A stretch of 64,000 nucleotides of DNA from Datisca glomerata. Its lineage: Eukaryota > Streptophyta > Magnoliopsida > Cucurbitales > Datiscaceae. The notes beneath the pieces are model-generated. The model was given only the letters and a program-made list of their open reading frames with translations, made no database searches and was not told the origin of the DNA. Shown one piece after another: positions 34,640 through 47,250 of the stretch (positions are counted from its first letter, which is position 1; every line of letters begins with the position of its first letter). A program made the position numbers and the translations under genes. The DNA lies in the NCBI GenBank assembly GCA_003255025.1, contig QANY01004990.1:558001-622000 (forward strand), read 5' to 3'.

Positions 34640-36870
34640 AAAATACATTATTCCCTCCATTATGATTGTCTTGAAGCTTTTGACGGTTTTGATGGTTTTG
34701 AGAATTGATTTTTGAGTGTGCCTATAATAAATGAGTTTTATGATTGAAATAATTAGTCAAATAATCATTGTAATAAATAAGCTTTGATAATAGGAATTAC
34801 CCCAAATTCTTCGTCTCTCAAACTGTGTATAGTCAATCTCGATCATCCTGTGATACACCCTTATAAGGATATCGTCGTATGAATTGATGCTAATTTAGCT
34901 AACTAATATTTGGAAGATGAATGGAAATATCTAGTTCAATATCACAACTCTAGATGGCTAAGAAAAGGAAATCAAATGTATTCGACTTATAGAGTTTTAT
35001 TTATTTTTCGTTTTTTACAATGTAAATTACTACTTTGGGTACTGACTTACAATGTTACTTAACATAAATACCATACTATTGATGATGATTAAATCAAATG
35101 TATTCGTCTTATAAAGTTCTCCTTTTAGACTTTTAGGGTCTACCATGAAGGAAGCGAAAATACTAATTAGGAAGGATAAACATGAAATTAAGAATTATAT
35201 TGGGTGGTGAATCATTGAGATTAGAACATGAATATCTCTTATTTTGTCACTTCTCTTATGTTGTCATAATCACAAGCACCATATTTACAACTTTTGGCCT
35301 CAATGTCATAATCACAAGCACGTGTACTGGCAAATATTGCCCTTAATGACTAAAGCTCAAGCGTTCTAATCTTTCCCAAAATCAAATCATACAGAAACCC
35401 ACTAAGTAAGTACAATCTTCACTGTCAAGAGACAAGATGGGGCCAATCACATCCAATTCATAACAGTAGAGTATGAGGTTAAGTTTATTAAAATGAATAG
35501 AGTTTAGATGAGAATTATACTTACCCTTCAACTAACATAAAATATTTAAGCTAAGTTATGAGGACAAGAAAGTTTCAACAACAACCCAAAGTATGGTAAT
35601 TAATGACTAAAGCTCATGCATTTTCTTTCCATTGTCATCATCATCAATACATAAAAAGCCTCGCAAACGCTAGAACACCAAACAAGCCAACCTTCAACTA
35701 ACTAAAACTCAGCAAATATCATTAACTAAAAATAACATATAGAATCATTTAGACCCTAAGCATTTTGAGCCTACAATTAAACTCTCAACTAATAAAATCT
35801 TTAGCAAACCGGAACTTGCCTAGTAATTCAAACTATAACATTAAAAAACTCCCTCAAAATAATATTTCTCATTCCAAACATAATAAATAAAAACATTAAA
35901 AACAATGTGTACAATGGAAGATTATCAAACATCTAACGATAATATCAAGAATACCAATTTTATGACAACCATTTTTTCTTAGGAAACTCAAATTGGTAAG
36001 GATTTTTAAGTACAGGTGCGCATACAGACATGCAAGTATACACTATTGAGTAAGATAGTAGAAAAGCCAAAACAACAAATAGAGGAAGTGTAATTCTGAA
36101 AAATAAAAAATAGAGGAATTTTTCAATCGAAGGCTCGTGAATCACTTGAATCCTCTTATTTGTTTTACCTCTATCTCACATTTCGCTCTCACTGAACCCG
36201 AGAGGCTTTTATGCCCAACTTAAATTTTCTAGAGCTTCCTTTCTTCTCATTTTCTTTTATTATCTTTTCTATCTATCTTGTGTTCAACACTCAGAGCAAA
36301 ATATCATGAACTAACTAGAACCATGGTCGACAAATTTATGGCTACTCCAATACTCGATGAATCTGATTTCTCAAAATGAAAACAGGAAGAAAAGCTCAGA
36401 TTACTTATATTATCAGTAAGCTCAACTTTAACAATCCACGGCTAACAAAAATTGATTTAGCACACTTTAAGAAAGAAACAAAAATCGATTAGCACACTTT
36501 AAAAAGAAACAGATGAAATTAGTATATATACCTGCAGATAAACACTTCAAGAACAAAATATCTTCAAAAATTCAGGACCACAAGAATCAATTTCTCAAAA
36601 ACCACTGTAAGAACAAAACCCTAGATTTTACTCGGTGACAATCGGCAAGAGAAAGGAAAAAAGAACTTGGTGACCAACAACGGAAGAGGTTTGCTTACCT
36701 AAACCTTGGTGGCCAATGACGGAGAAGAAGAGAAAAGAGAGCTTGGTGACAGCCGACAACAAACAGCAACAATGAAGGACTCTGTCATGGGGGTAGGAGG
36801 GGGAAATCAATTTTGTGCGTAGAGGAGTTAAGGGAAAGTGAGAGGATTTTATTGTTCTGTTGAAACAACA
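34640..36870. other. CACTA 2 interior with no clear exon
   Basis: AT-rich sequence without recognisable domains on either strand. Around 36620-36800 are tracts rich in purines and GGTGAC/GGTGGCC words on the plus strand. On the minus strand this may be the 5' leader of the transposon gene. Confidence 0.4.
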
Positions 36871-37079
36871 TCATTTTATGTGGCATCTATTCTGATAAAA
36901 ATACAAACTGATCGGTAAATGTAGACCTTTTGCCGACCAACTTATTATTTGGTCGCAAAAACTATGACTTTTACCGACGAATTTTGAATATACGTCGGTA
37001 AAAGCTTTAGAAAAATTTGGCACTCCCCTCTTTTCTTTCTCGGATAAAATATCAGGGTCTTTGGCGACCAACATACACT

Positions 37080-37112
37080 TTTAGCCACGAAATTAACTTC
37101 GTGGCTAAAAGT
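37080..37112. repeat. Inverted repeat hairpin in the CACTA 2 subterminal zone
   Basis: CTTTTAGCCACGAA and TTCGTGGCTAAAAG form a 14-bp perfect stem around ATTAAC, 30 bases inside the terminus. It is probably part of the transposase-binding region. Confidence 0.7.
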
Positions 37113-37349
37113 TTGGTGGCTCAAAGAGGCTTTTCTTGTAGTGCATGTCTTCCATGACAAAACCAAACACATTGAGATAAACTACCATTTTATTCGAGAA
37201 AATATTGCAAGAAAATATCTTATTGTCAGTTACATTAGCTCTAAGACCAGTTAGCAGATATCTTCACAAAAGCTCTTTTTTATGCTGCTTTCAACTCCCT
37301 GAAATCCAAAATTCTGCTTCCTTTCTACTAGTATCAGTTTGAGGGGGGC

Positions 37350-37642
37350 TGTTAGGAGTTATTATTAAAAGCTTTTATATTATTATTTCTCTTACAGCCC
37401 ACTCACGTGGCCCTTCTTGATATTAGGGTTAGTTTGTCTAGTTAGCCATTAGTTAGTTTAGTCTTTCTCTTTTAACTAAATTGCTAACTAAGTGAGTGTG
37501 TGTGTGTGTGTACTGCACTTGTTCTTCTGGTTTAGTTAATGGAATAATCGATGTATTCTTCAAGAAAAGATCTTACCTCCTTTCCTCCTCTTCGTTCTTC
37601 ATTTTTTTGTGTTTCTTCTCAAAGGATTCTTGAAAGCTCACA
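37350..37642 (+). repeat. 3' LTR of the second copia element
   Basis: Starts TGTTAGGAGTTATTA directly after the purine tract. It contains a TG microsatellite (about 37496-37511) and ends near GCTCACA. Without the partner LTR the right border is approximate. Confidence 0.7.
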
Positions 37643-40600
37643 CATATAAGACGGTACTTTAAATACTTCTAATTTAAAGCACTACAAAAAACATGTGCTT
37701 CTATAGCACACTAGGATTGCGTTTTGTGTCAAAACGCTAAGGATAATAATAGGGCAGAGGTGTGGGTTTAAAATTCACTTGGGCGGGGGACCAAAATTTA
37801 TCCAATCCCTTAAAAAATTGATCACAAAACACTACTCCCTCTTTCAACTCTCTCTCTCTCTCTCTCTCAACTTTGACCTCTTTCTCTCAGCTTCAACCCT
37901 CTTTCTCTTAGCTTCAACCTCTCTTTCTCTCATCAATCTTAGGGCTCACCAAATCTCACACTCTCTCTCTCTTTGAAGTGCCTCTTTTCTCTCTGCAACA
38001 AGCACGTCTGTTCTCTCATCTCTCCGCAGCGAAGCTCACAAAGCGTCTGGAACAAAGCTTTCCTCGTTAGCCGAAGCTCTCTCTCAGATACTTCTTCCAT
38101 ACGTCTCTATTTCAAGTGTCTGTCATGGATTTGTCCACAACTCTTTGTTTGATCTCATAGCTTCAAAGCTTCTCTTTGTTTGGATATTGTATGTCATAGA
38201 TTTTCATTTTAAGAGTATGATTATCGAAGGATCTGTTTTCGGCATTTCAATATTTTCATGTAATTCTATTTTTATGTTCGACCTGTTGATGTTCAAATTA
38301 CTTAATAATACGCTATTTGATCAATGAAATATGAATTTATTAACGGAATCCATTTTTCACTCATTGTTGCAGCTTATCAATCATTAGGTCATTTCATAAT
38401 CATCTTCTTAGAAAGAACCAGATTGTCAAAGAGACAGGACTGGTTTATGCTATGCCTATAAAAATTGCACATCTTCCTTAGATGAGGCACTTATACTCAT
38501 TGTTCATCTCTTAACTATTGTTTATATTAGTTGTCTCATACACTGATTTTCATCAAGCTGTTAACAACTTGCCTACAGATGTTTTCATGCCTGAAATCAA
38601 TGTGACAGACAATACCCAAAGCTTTTCTTCGTTTTGGGTAAAACCTTAATTCTCTGTTTTCATGACTACGATAAATGTGTGGCTTAGGTGATGTATTCAA
38701 CTTCAAATACATGTACTATGTTTTCCTCATTTTTTCGGTTACTCTTTTTTCTTCTTTTCTCACAGTCTCTATTTCCACTATCTGCCTCTCGAAAAACATC
38801 ATGCTTAAAGGTTTTTTCAAATCTAAATGATTGAGTTTTGACATTTTCCCATGATATTGAAGATGTTCAATGAACCTATTAATAATCTAATGCTTCTACG
38901 ATATGAATAACTATTGCATAAGCCTTACATTGTATAGGTACTGTGATTTGTCATGATATATAGAAATGTTGCAAATATCGTAGTTCAAGCACATGCTAGG
39001 TTGTTCACACTAAGTAATAAATTTGTAAATCTTGATATAAGTTTGTCAGAATGGTCTAAAGTTTTCTTACCAAAATTGTTTGTATACTTTCAATTAATGT
39101 GAAAGGCATTTATTTTGCCTATTGCTCTTGAATATGGTTATCTTATGTAGGTTGTCCTGCATTTTTTCCTCCACACATGAATGTAAGAATACTTTTGAAA
39201 GATAGAAATTTATTCGCCGGAAAGCATGGTTAGACACCATCAAACGTAACTTTGCTTTAAGTAAATCTTATTATAGGTATAGACTTTTTCTTCTTTCCCT
39301 TGCTTCTTGTATCCTACTAGCTAGCAGTTGAATGGGTTTGAGAGTGCATTTAGTGGAGAAGGTGAATATCAGGGATGCTTTATACTAAGATATATTATTA
39401 TCAAGCACATGATGCTTGGGCGTTTATGAATTAATTACGTCACTGGTGCAGAGAAAAAAAAATTCATTCACCCTAGTAGACTTACCAGAGAAATTGTTAA
39501 TTTAGTAGCTTTGGTGAATAATATTTCAGTGTGACATAAATTATTCTTGGTGGAACATTTACTATTTGTTCATATACCAAGGATGTAGTAATCCATTTCA
39601 ATTGATCATTAAGATTTTGTCAGTAAACTTTGCTAGAGGTCATCATTTCTTTTTTGAAGAAACATATTCACTCATATTAGTCATCTTAAGTATTTGCATC
39701 TAGTCATTCTGGTTTGGATTCTTGAAATTCTGGTGAAAGTTTCTTCTGACTTGAACATGTAAATCCATTGACAATTAATATGATAAAGTGGAATATAGTT
39801 CACTTGTCATGAATATTACTCACGGAGCAAGTAAAACTAGAATCACTATATTTTAGTATTACTCACGAAAGTTTCTTCTGATTCTATTTTGTTTTTTTCC
39901 TTCCCAAATATTTCCTTTTTATTTCATAATTATTAATGTTGTGGTTGAAAATAATATGGTCGATTAGATATTTTAGGCTGACTTTCCTCTGTAGAATATC
40001 GACCTTTCAATATTACTTTATAATACCTATATTGTGCCCCATTTGTGATTATAAAGTTTGAGGATAACTTACTGATCTTTTATTGATAGTTTTGTTCCCC
40101 ATTGTAATTTATTGTGTTTTTTTGTTCCTTTTAATGACTATTTTATGCATAGAAACACAGTATTATGAAGTTCTAATAAGGTTCATGATCTGGCATTTGC
40201 TTAATGACGCCTTGTATCAATTTGTTAATCTTATATATGAGTACTAATCAATGTTCTTGAGATACACATCAGAATATTTCTTTGGGAGATATGTCCGTAA
40301 AGTTTAAAACCATTTATCAACTTCGGGGAACTCCTTCTGGGGTTGATTAAAAGATGATGCAACGTCTTAAATATCAGCAACATGCATACTGCATATTCTA
40401 GTGTGCAAAACTTTGGAAATTTTTAATTTTTTCATGTATAATATATGGGCTTATATCGGTAAATTTTTTGAAGTACCCCATTGAAGTATATTAAATTGTA
40501 ACATCGGGAAAATCATATTATTAAATTATGTTTATATCTAAAAAAACTAAGAAGTGTCAATCCAGTCTAGCAGGAGTACTTTTCAGTTTTGTTATGGATC

Positions 40601-41644
40601 CTTTTGACTTGTGAGTTTGGCACTTCCTTTGATTTATGTATGTATATATATGAAATCTTAACCTATTTTCTATCTGAGTTCGGTACCTCCTTTGACTTGT
40701 GAGTTTGTCACTTCCTTTGACTTATATATGCACAAATGTTGGACATGATTAAAATGTTAGATTTGCATTTGTCTTCTTGCATTTATATTGTAAGAGCTAG
40801 AAATGTGGATTGACTTAATTTGTGGATATGATTGAAATGTTGGGGGGTGGGAGGATCCTACAAATGTGGGGGGGATCCTACAAATTTGGTCTACAAGTTA
40901 TCCAAATCCATGAGTAAAGGACTATGCTACGTGGATTAATATAATATGAAACCATATCCATTGAAACATATCATATGAAACCAAATCCATGAGTAGAAGA
41001 GTATTAATAGAACCTTTTTACAATATGAAACATACCATAATTACTTCCCTAACCAATATTTTCAAAATCTTAATTATAACCAAAACTAGAATGTTTACAC
41101 TGTCACATGACATAAGTGAAACCAAACAAAATCATGAACTCTAAGGGAGGTTGACTAAAGTAGTCAAGAGATCGAAATCCATTAATCTTGCTAATAATTT
41201 TATGGGCATCATTTTATCAAAAGATAAATTCCAACAAAAAGAATGTCAAAAGGGTTTCTATGCTTGTCAAATGGGTAAAGAAACAGTCTCAGGCGAGGAT
41301 GCATACCAAAATCACTAAAATCTGACAAAAAATACATATATGTTCTATCCTTGAAAATGCATATATAATAGTAAGTTAGAAAAATAACATAAACAAATCC
41401 AACACAAATGCAAGAATAAAACATTGAGTTGTTGTTCACCAGAACTACAAAGGGGTTTAACAATCTATTCAGGTATGTTCATCACCAACCAAATGGTTTA
41501 GCAAGTCATTTCCATGAACTATAAGTTTATTCCCATTTCTCATCATCTTTTGTCTTGTTTAGCAAGGCATCTTTTATTCTCCCCATTTGATATGAAAGTT
41601 GTTGTAATATTTAATGTATAAACTGACCATGTTTGAAATGTTGC

Positions 41645-41674
41645 GGGGGGGGGGGGGNGGGGGGGGGGGGGGGG
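41645..41674. repeat. Poly-G tract with one ambiguous base
   Basis: About 30 G in a row, with N at 41658, inside CACTA 3. The length is unreliable. Confidence 0.9.
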
Positions 41675-42236
41675 TTGCATCATCTCTAATTAATGGATTT
41701 TCTTCTTTGTTGTTATTGTTTTAAATATGTTTAGTAGAAGATTTATCCCATGATATGTTTTGGTGACGCCATTCATGTTGGTGGTGCATTCAGTGTTGCA
41801 GGGGACACCGTAATACTTTCAAACTACAAGGATTAGAGATTGTACAAGCAATTTATGAGTGACGGTGGTGGTATGATATGAATTATGATAGCCACGCTTA
41901 TTGAACTGGTCATCTAAATCGTTCATATTTATGCATTTAAGATGCTGATTTTTTTGTACAAGCAATTTATGAGTGATGCTGATTTTTTTACCTCAGTGAC
42001 TCTGCCTTTGGTCGGATGGCTATAACTGGTGAAGCAGGACAGGTCAAAAATAGAGGTGAATTCTCAGTTATTTACCAAAGGTAAACAGTTGCACTGTCAT
42101 TTTCTTTTATTTCAACTTTGTTTCTATTTGCTTAACGTTCTCTATTCCATTGTCTAAATGATGGTTAAGTTATTCATACTTCTGCCTAATGTTGAATTTA
42201 TTTCTTGTAGATGTCCAACGGTCTTATTTCTTGTAG

Positions 42237-42384
42237 AAATCCAATAATCAAAAGAATCCCAACAGAACTAAGCAAGTCACAAGGTGCTCCAACAGCCAAC
42301 GACGTAACGGTTCATGAAGCTTCACTACCTAGAAGACTACAACTTCCCCCTCCTCATATGGCCAATGGTCCTATATCTATGTAA
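42237..42384 (+). pseudogene. Possible terminal exon inside CACTA 3
   Basis: After an acceptor-like TTTCTTGTAG, 148 bases stay open (KRIPTELSKSQGAPTANDV, later RRLQLPPPHMANGPISM) up to TAA at 42382-42384. An upstream exon-like piece ends near 42080 before GTAAAC. The protein is not recognised. It may be the C-terminus of a transposon protein or a captured host exon. Confidence 0.35.
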
Positions 42385-42990
42385 CATAAGCGATGTGGTT
42401 CTAAGATTTATTTAGATGTGAATTTATACTATTTTTTAAATTTTTTTCCTTAGGATATATTACTTTGTTTGCTCTATGAAAAAATCAATATGTAGTTATC
42501 ATTTTGAGATATGATTTCCAGTGGAATAGTATTAATGATTTTTGAGTAATTAAATAAAATGATGTGATTTTGTTATTTTGTGATATTGTCAGAAAGTTAA
42601 TTGTTTTTATATTTGTACAATTGTAAGAATAAGTGACAGAAAAGATTATCAAAGGTATTTCATAGTATTAATAAAACGTTATGGAAAATGTAACAACACG
42701 TTTCACAACATTTTATAGCATGAAAAGAATGTAATTAAAGGTACTGAAGCTTTCAAAAATGCTATCAAAGAGATAAAAATACTATATGAAACTTATCACA
42801 GCATGTAAAAAGCGCAATGGTAGGTATATCATAGCGCTTAAAAAGCGCTATGGTAGGGTTACCATAGCGTTTAAAAAATGTTATTATAAGTTTTGACTTT
42901 TAATAACGTTGACTAATATCGCATTTTAAAAAATGTTATCAAAACACTATGATAACGTTTTTTGACTGCTATCGTAACGTTTCGGTTTAG

Positions 42991-44400
42991 CGTTGGACCC
43001 ACGAGGATAAACCTTAAAACCTTCAGCTTGCAGCGCGAGTAAAAGAATATAGTACTTTCAGTTGGTTGATGTTCTTTTAGCTTCTCACACGACAAGTTGT
43101 AATTGAGATTTCCATCAAAGATTGTCCAATTGGATAAACGTGCAAAATACCTTGAGGATAACAATTGAGCATTTAGTTAGATATGTTTAAAAGAACTAAA
43201 GCATTATCAATTTTTACATATGGGGAAAAGAACAATAAGTGGATATGTTAGTTATCTCATTCATTACAAGATAAAGAAGAATGGGATTTATTAAATTGCA
43301 AAAAGAAAAGTGGTGGGTTTTAATCATTGTTATATATGAATATATTGGAAGAGAAGGTGGGTAAGATCTTTGACTTGTAAATCTAGATGGATTATTAGCT
43401 AGATGGCTAATCCAGATCCATACTTATGATATGTTAGCGCAAATCATTTTATCTTCCATGTTTATACATTTGTAAAATTATCTAGAAAATTGTCGTCAAG
43501 GATTCAAGTTTAATTAAAAACTTGTGTAGATAATGAAGACGTTACCATTACTGATATATTTGACGAACGATATTAATTTTGTATCGATGATATCTTGATT
43601 GTTTAGTATTTGTATTTATTTATTTCAATAAATAAACATTTCCATCCTATTTTTCATCTAAAAATATTGAACACAAATTTATTTCCTACAACTATCTATT
43701 TTGTTTGTTACAACTTCAAAATCTAACTTTTTTTCCTTTATTGATTATTATTTAATTACATACTAAAAATTAGAAGATAACCAATTTCAAGCATTGATGA
43801 ATTTAAGATAAAACAAGTTTTGTTGAATTACTTGGTGATTGAAAAAGCCAACATTTAGACTAATTTTTTTAAACCTAAAAAATTCAAAGGTAATATCCTA
43901 AATCATGTCTGCTAAATTATAATAATTCAATATATCAACAACTTGTTGTTCCATGAGATCAAATAAGATAATGAAAAGTTGATGTGGGAATTCTAGAATG
44001 AGAGGTGTAAGTTTGTGGGTATGTGTGGTAGTGGCAGCCAATAGGCATATATTAAATAAAGTATGTGACAATGGAATTGGTTTGGATACTATAAAGTTAA
44101 AGAAAGGACATGAAAAGGCCTTCACAAGACGAATAAAAGAAATTTGGTTAAAATACATTTAGATTCTATTTAATTTTTATGTTGGTTGATCTTGAAATTT
44201 TAATTTGTTAGTTTGATCTATGAATTTTAAAATGATTAGCAATAAACACATGTCAACATCTTCATGAAAAAAAAAGAGAAGTATTAAAACCTCATTGATA
44301 TTGAGAGAAATTGACACCATCTTGTTGGATCGAAATGACACCCTTAGAACGGGTGTGAGTTGTTTGATTTTAGAAAATGAAGAATCCCTAAGTATAAGTA
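42991..44400. other. AT-rich intergenic DNA, nothing recognised
   Basis: Open frames at 43164-42913 and 44158-43898 (minus strand) have no domain. The first overlaps the CACTA 3 subterminal zone. Confidence 0.45.
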
Positions 44401-44800
44401 TAATGAATTAATGCAAGTAAATATATATAGAGATTACATACACGTGCAAGAATGTAAAGAGAATAAGGAAAAAAGAATCGAACACTATGATTTTTACGTG
44501 GTTCGTCACTCATTGATTACTTCCACGCTCCAAGGCTCGCTCTTGAAAAATCCGCTATCACAATATTTTTTATGGTTGAAGATCAAACATTTACAATCAA
44601 TTAGTTTCAGGGTACCATCATGCTTTACAATGATTACTTCTAAGGGTTATAATCACACATCTCACCTCTATTTTATAAATTAAAATATTACAACCAAAAC
44701 TCTCTCAAATAGTGAAAATATAAATTTTGCTTTTCCAATATGATGAAGACTTCTCCTCACAATGTATATGAATTTCGGGCTCAATTGTTGTGTCTTCAAA
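44400..44800. repeat. Possible LTR fragment
   Basis: The phrase TTTTTACGTGGTTCG with a following TCCACGCTCCAAGG-like segment is typical of plant retrotransposon LTR or leader sequence. No partner copy or border was found in this window. Confidence 0.25.
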
Positions 44801-45460
44801 ACTTAGAAGGACACTCTATTAATAGGTGTCAAAAAATATTCACTGGGGATCTTACAGCAGGAACGAACGTCCACTATTCATGACTAGTAGATCGCCAGTC
44901 AGTTCGAGATTAAAAAATAATGATGTTGAGATCATATAGTGGAGAGTGGACTACCGCTAGTGATAGGTAGATGACCGCTTGTGACAATTTGCTCCAGTTT
45001 TGCTTGAACTTTCGAGCTTCTCTAAAACCCCATAATACATATTTTACAGGGTCGCCTAAAACCCTATAAAAAAAACTGTTATGATGTTTCAAGACTAGAT
45101 TTTATTTTCTTCAATAGTTTGCCACAGACACTTTTGAAGTCTCGATATACTCCACTTCCATACTTCATGTACAATAAAATTTTATAATTCTTTATAACTT
45201 AATTATAAATGTTAGACATATAAAATATTTTATTATCATCAAAATAGTCTCTATAAGACGTAGAGTTATCTTTTCTTACAATTAAGACGGTCTAAATCTA
45301 AACTAACAGAGATACTCTCTCTGTAAGATTCAAAATTCAAAAGGTAAAGAAGACAAGTCACACGTACTACAACCATTAATCACAACTCTCTTGGAATCAG
45401 ATTCAATCACAATGTTTGTCCAACCATTTGATCAAAGCCAAGTTGATGCTTCATCTATAG

Positions 45461-45697
45461 CTAATAGCTCAGGATGGTCGACACTAATTGCTGGAAGGTG
45501 CGTGCTGGCCATCGACAAAACCTCTCAAATGAAATTGCTCGAGCAACATCAGCAACAACACTTTTGAGATTCAATAAATCATAGCTAGCATCACAGCTCA
45601 TCTTGATAGCATCACCAACAGGAGGGCTCCAACAAAGGCATGAACCAATAAGAGAATGGGAATGGAAATGAGGAATTATCAACAAGGGGGAAATCAT
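45461..45697 (-). pseudogene. LINE-type RNase H (RVT_3) fragment
   Basis: The minus-strand frame contains CWSPPVGDAIKMSCDASYDL, the opening of RNase H-like domains found at the C-terminus of plant LINE ORF2, followed by a degraded segment with SFERFCRWPAR. The CDAS aspartate is present and the remaining catalytic blocks are not recognisable. Relic, truncated at both sides. Confidence 0.45.
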
Positions 45698-45829
45698 CTG
45701 TTGAAAGAAAATCAGCCACTAAAAAAATATCTCTAGGAAGAATAGATGACAAATGCCTAACAGATGAAACATGGCCAAAGACTAACAGATCATGAGAAAC
45801 TCTAACAGAAGAAAATTTCAACTGTAGTT

Positions 45830-46655
45830 GATAAGAAGATTCTCAATTGCTTATTGAGTTGTAAGTTTGAGAATTAAATTGATAAAATTTAAAGTTTACG
45901 GGACCAAATTAACAACCAGTACTAATTTTAGGGGTCTAAAATATAAATTGTCCAAAAAAAGAAGTTTTAGAATGACTTGGTACTTCTTTACACATATTGA
46001 GCCCCCACATGCTTTAATGTCTACTAGGGAAAAATATACATTTCAGTCTTTGAGTATTACGCACGTGTATTTTATTCTTCACACCGTTTCAATTTAATAC
46101 TATATTTTATTTCTCCGATTAAATCTGATCTTTTTTGCGCCATTAACTCATACAAGTTAATAAGTTTTGTATAACATTACAATTAATTTATAAATAATTC
46201 ACCAATTATTTGATAAAATAATATAAATGATTCACAAATTATTTGATCAAATAAGATTTGATCTAAATTTTGATCAGTGTAAAAATTACTCTTAATTTTT
46301 TTGGTAATAAAAGAAATGTATATAAATCTTCTTTTTATACGTACGGTCAAAAGAGTTTTTTTAAGACTCGGTCAAAAGAGTTAATTCTTTGACATTTATG
46401 TTAATCGTGATTAACAATCACTAGCTAATATATTTTTTTGAACACTTAGGAAGGAATAAGGGGCACGTGCCCCCAACATTTGACCACCTCCTTTTGTATA
46501 TCATGAATTAAATAGTTATTGAGCTCAAGTTTATAATACGATAATAAATTGATCGTTCACTAGTTAATTAATAGTATTTAAGGATCAAAAGGTAATTAGG
46601 AGTAAAACTGTAATTTCAACCAACTCTAAATATATTATGTAATTACTAAGAGTGC
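45830..46655. other. AT-rich DNA with a short MITE-like end
   Basis: No gene seen. GGGGCACGTGCCCCCAAC near 46460 resembles the GGGGCACATGTCCCCTAAC segment inside the left end of the hAT-like element at 8267, so a related relic may lie here. Confidence 0.35.
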
Positions 46656-46659
46656 AATT

Positions 46660-47250
46660 TCATATTTATAGTAGAGTAATAATGAAATTAATAAATAAGA
46701 TTATTTAATTAAAAAGTTTAATTAATAATTCAGTTTATTGGAGCTTAGAATTATGGGTTCATGGTCCTCAAGTCACCTTTGTACTACATAATGTAGGGTG
46801 TGAATATTTCATGACATAAGAAAATGACTAACTTGCGAAAAGAATAAAATTTATGGGGTAAATATATAATTATGAGATAATTTTGATTGATAAGCGAGAC
46901 ATCATATCTGATTTGTGAAATTAGATAATGTTAAATTATTATAAGATAATAATTTAAAAATTGAATCAACTAAATCTGTTGTTTGTGATCAAACAAACAA
47001 GCTAGTTGATTGGGATGATCAGATAAGTTAATCTTGAATTATTTGATATCTAGATATTTATCAGATTAAAATAAATAATAAATTTGAAAAAATTATCACG
47101 TGGCATATTGGACTGCCACATGTCAATCATTTATTTTGAATCAAAAATTGACATGAACTACCGTGGGCACTATAGTGACACGTGGCACACTGTAGTACCG
47201 GGAGGCACTGTGGCTCTTCACGGTACACTGTAGTGTCATGTGGTGTGAAA
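46660..47250. repeat. LTR-like dispersed repeat, copy 2
   Basis: 46893-47210 aligns with 29458-29770 over several hundred bases with many substitutions. Shared words include GATAATAATTTAAA, ATCAACTAAATCTG, GATATCTAGATA and AAATTGACATG. It is cut off near 47250, where the next element begins. Confidence 0.5.

Larger units (their letters stand above)
32884..37143 (-). mobile_element. CACTA (En/Spm-type) transposon 2, both ends present
   Basis: The left end is CACTAGAAAAAACAAGG and the right end TTTTCTTGTAGTG, inverted CACTA-class termini. The flanking triplets are CCT (32881-32883) and CAT (37144-37146), a 3-bp target duplication with one change. The host RNase H reading (SNP | VFH...KTKHIE) is kept in frame across the insertion. 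Both ends carry subterminal arrays of TCGCAAAA/GACCAA words. Transposase exon remnants lie on the minus strand and a minisatellite is present. No full transposase frame exists, so it is probably non-autonomous now. Confidence 0.88.
30440..37642 (+). mobile_element. Second copia element, 5' end lost, split by a CACTA insertion
   Basis: Pol remnants run from a protease-region segment (about 30483-30700) through integrase, RT and RNase H to 32883. They resume after the CACTA element at 37147 and continue to a polypurine tract (GAGGGGGG, 37341-37348) and a 3' LTR starting at 37350. The part between protease and the late integrase motif is deleted near 30710-30745. No matching 5' LTR was found. 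The element is non-functional. Confidence 0.85.
37680..42990 (+). mobile_element. CACTA-type element 3, right terminus not found
   Basis: The left end is CACTACAAAAAACATGTGC, followed by a CTCTCTCT-rich leader-like stretch (37840-37990). At the far side, 42670-42980 holds many copies of AGCGCTATGGTA/TAACGTTTT-type words in both orientations, as in CACTA subterminal zones. The final TGTAGTG terminus was not seen, so the right end is lost or diverged. Its subterminal words differ from elements 1 and 2, so it belongs to another family. Most of the interior is non-coding. Confidence 0.6.
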
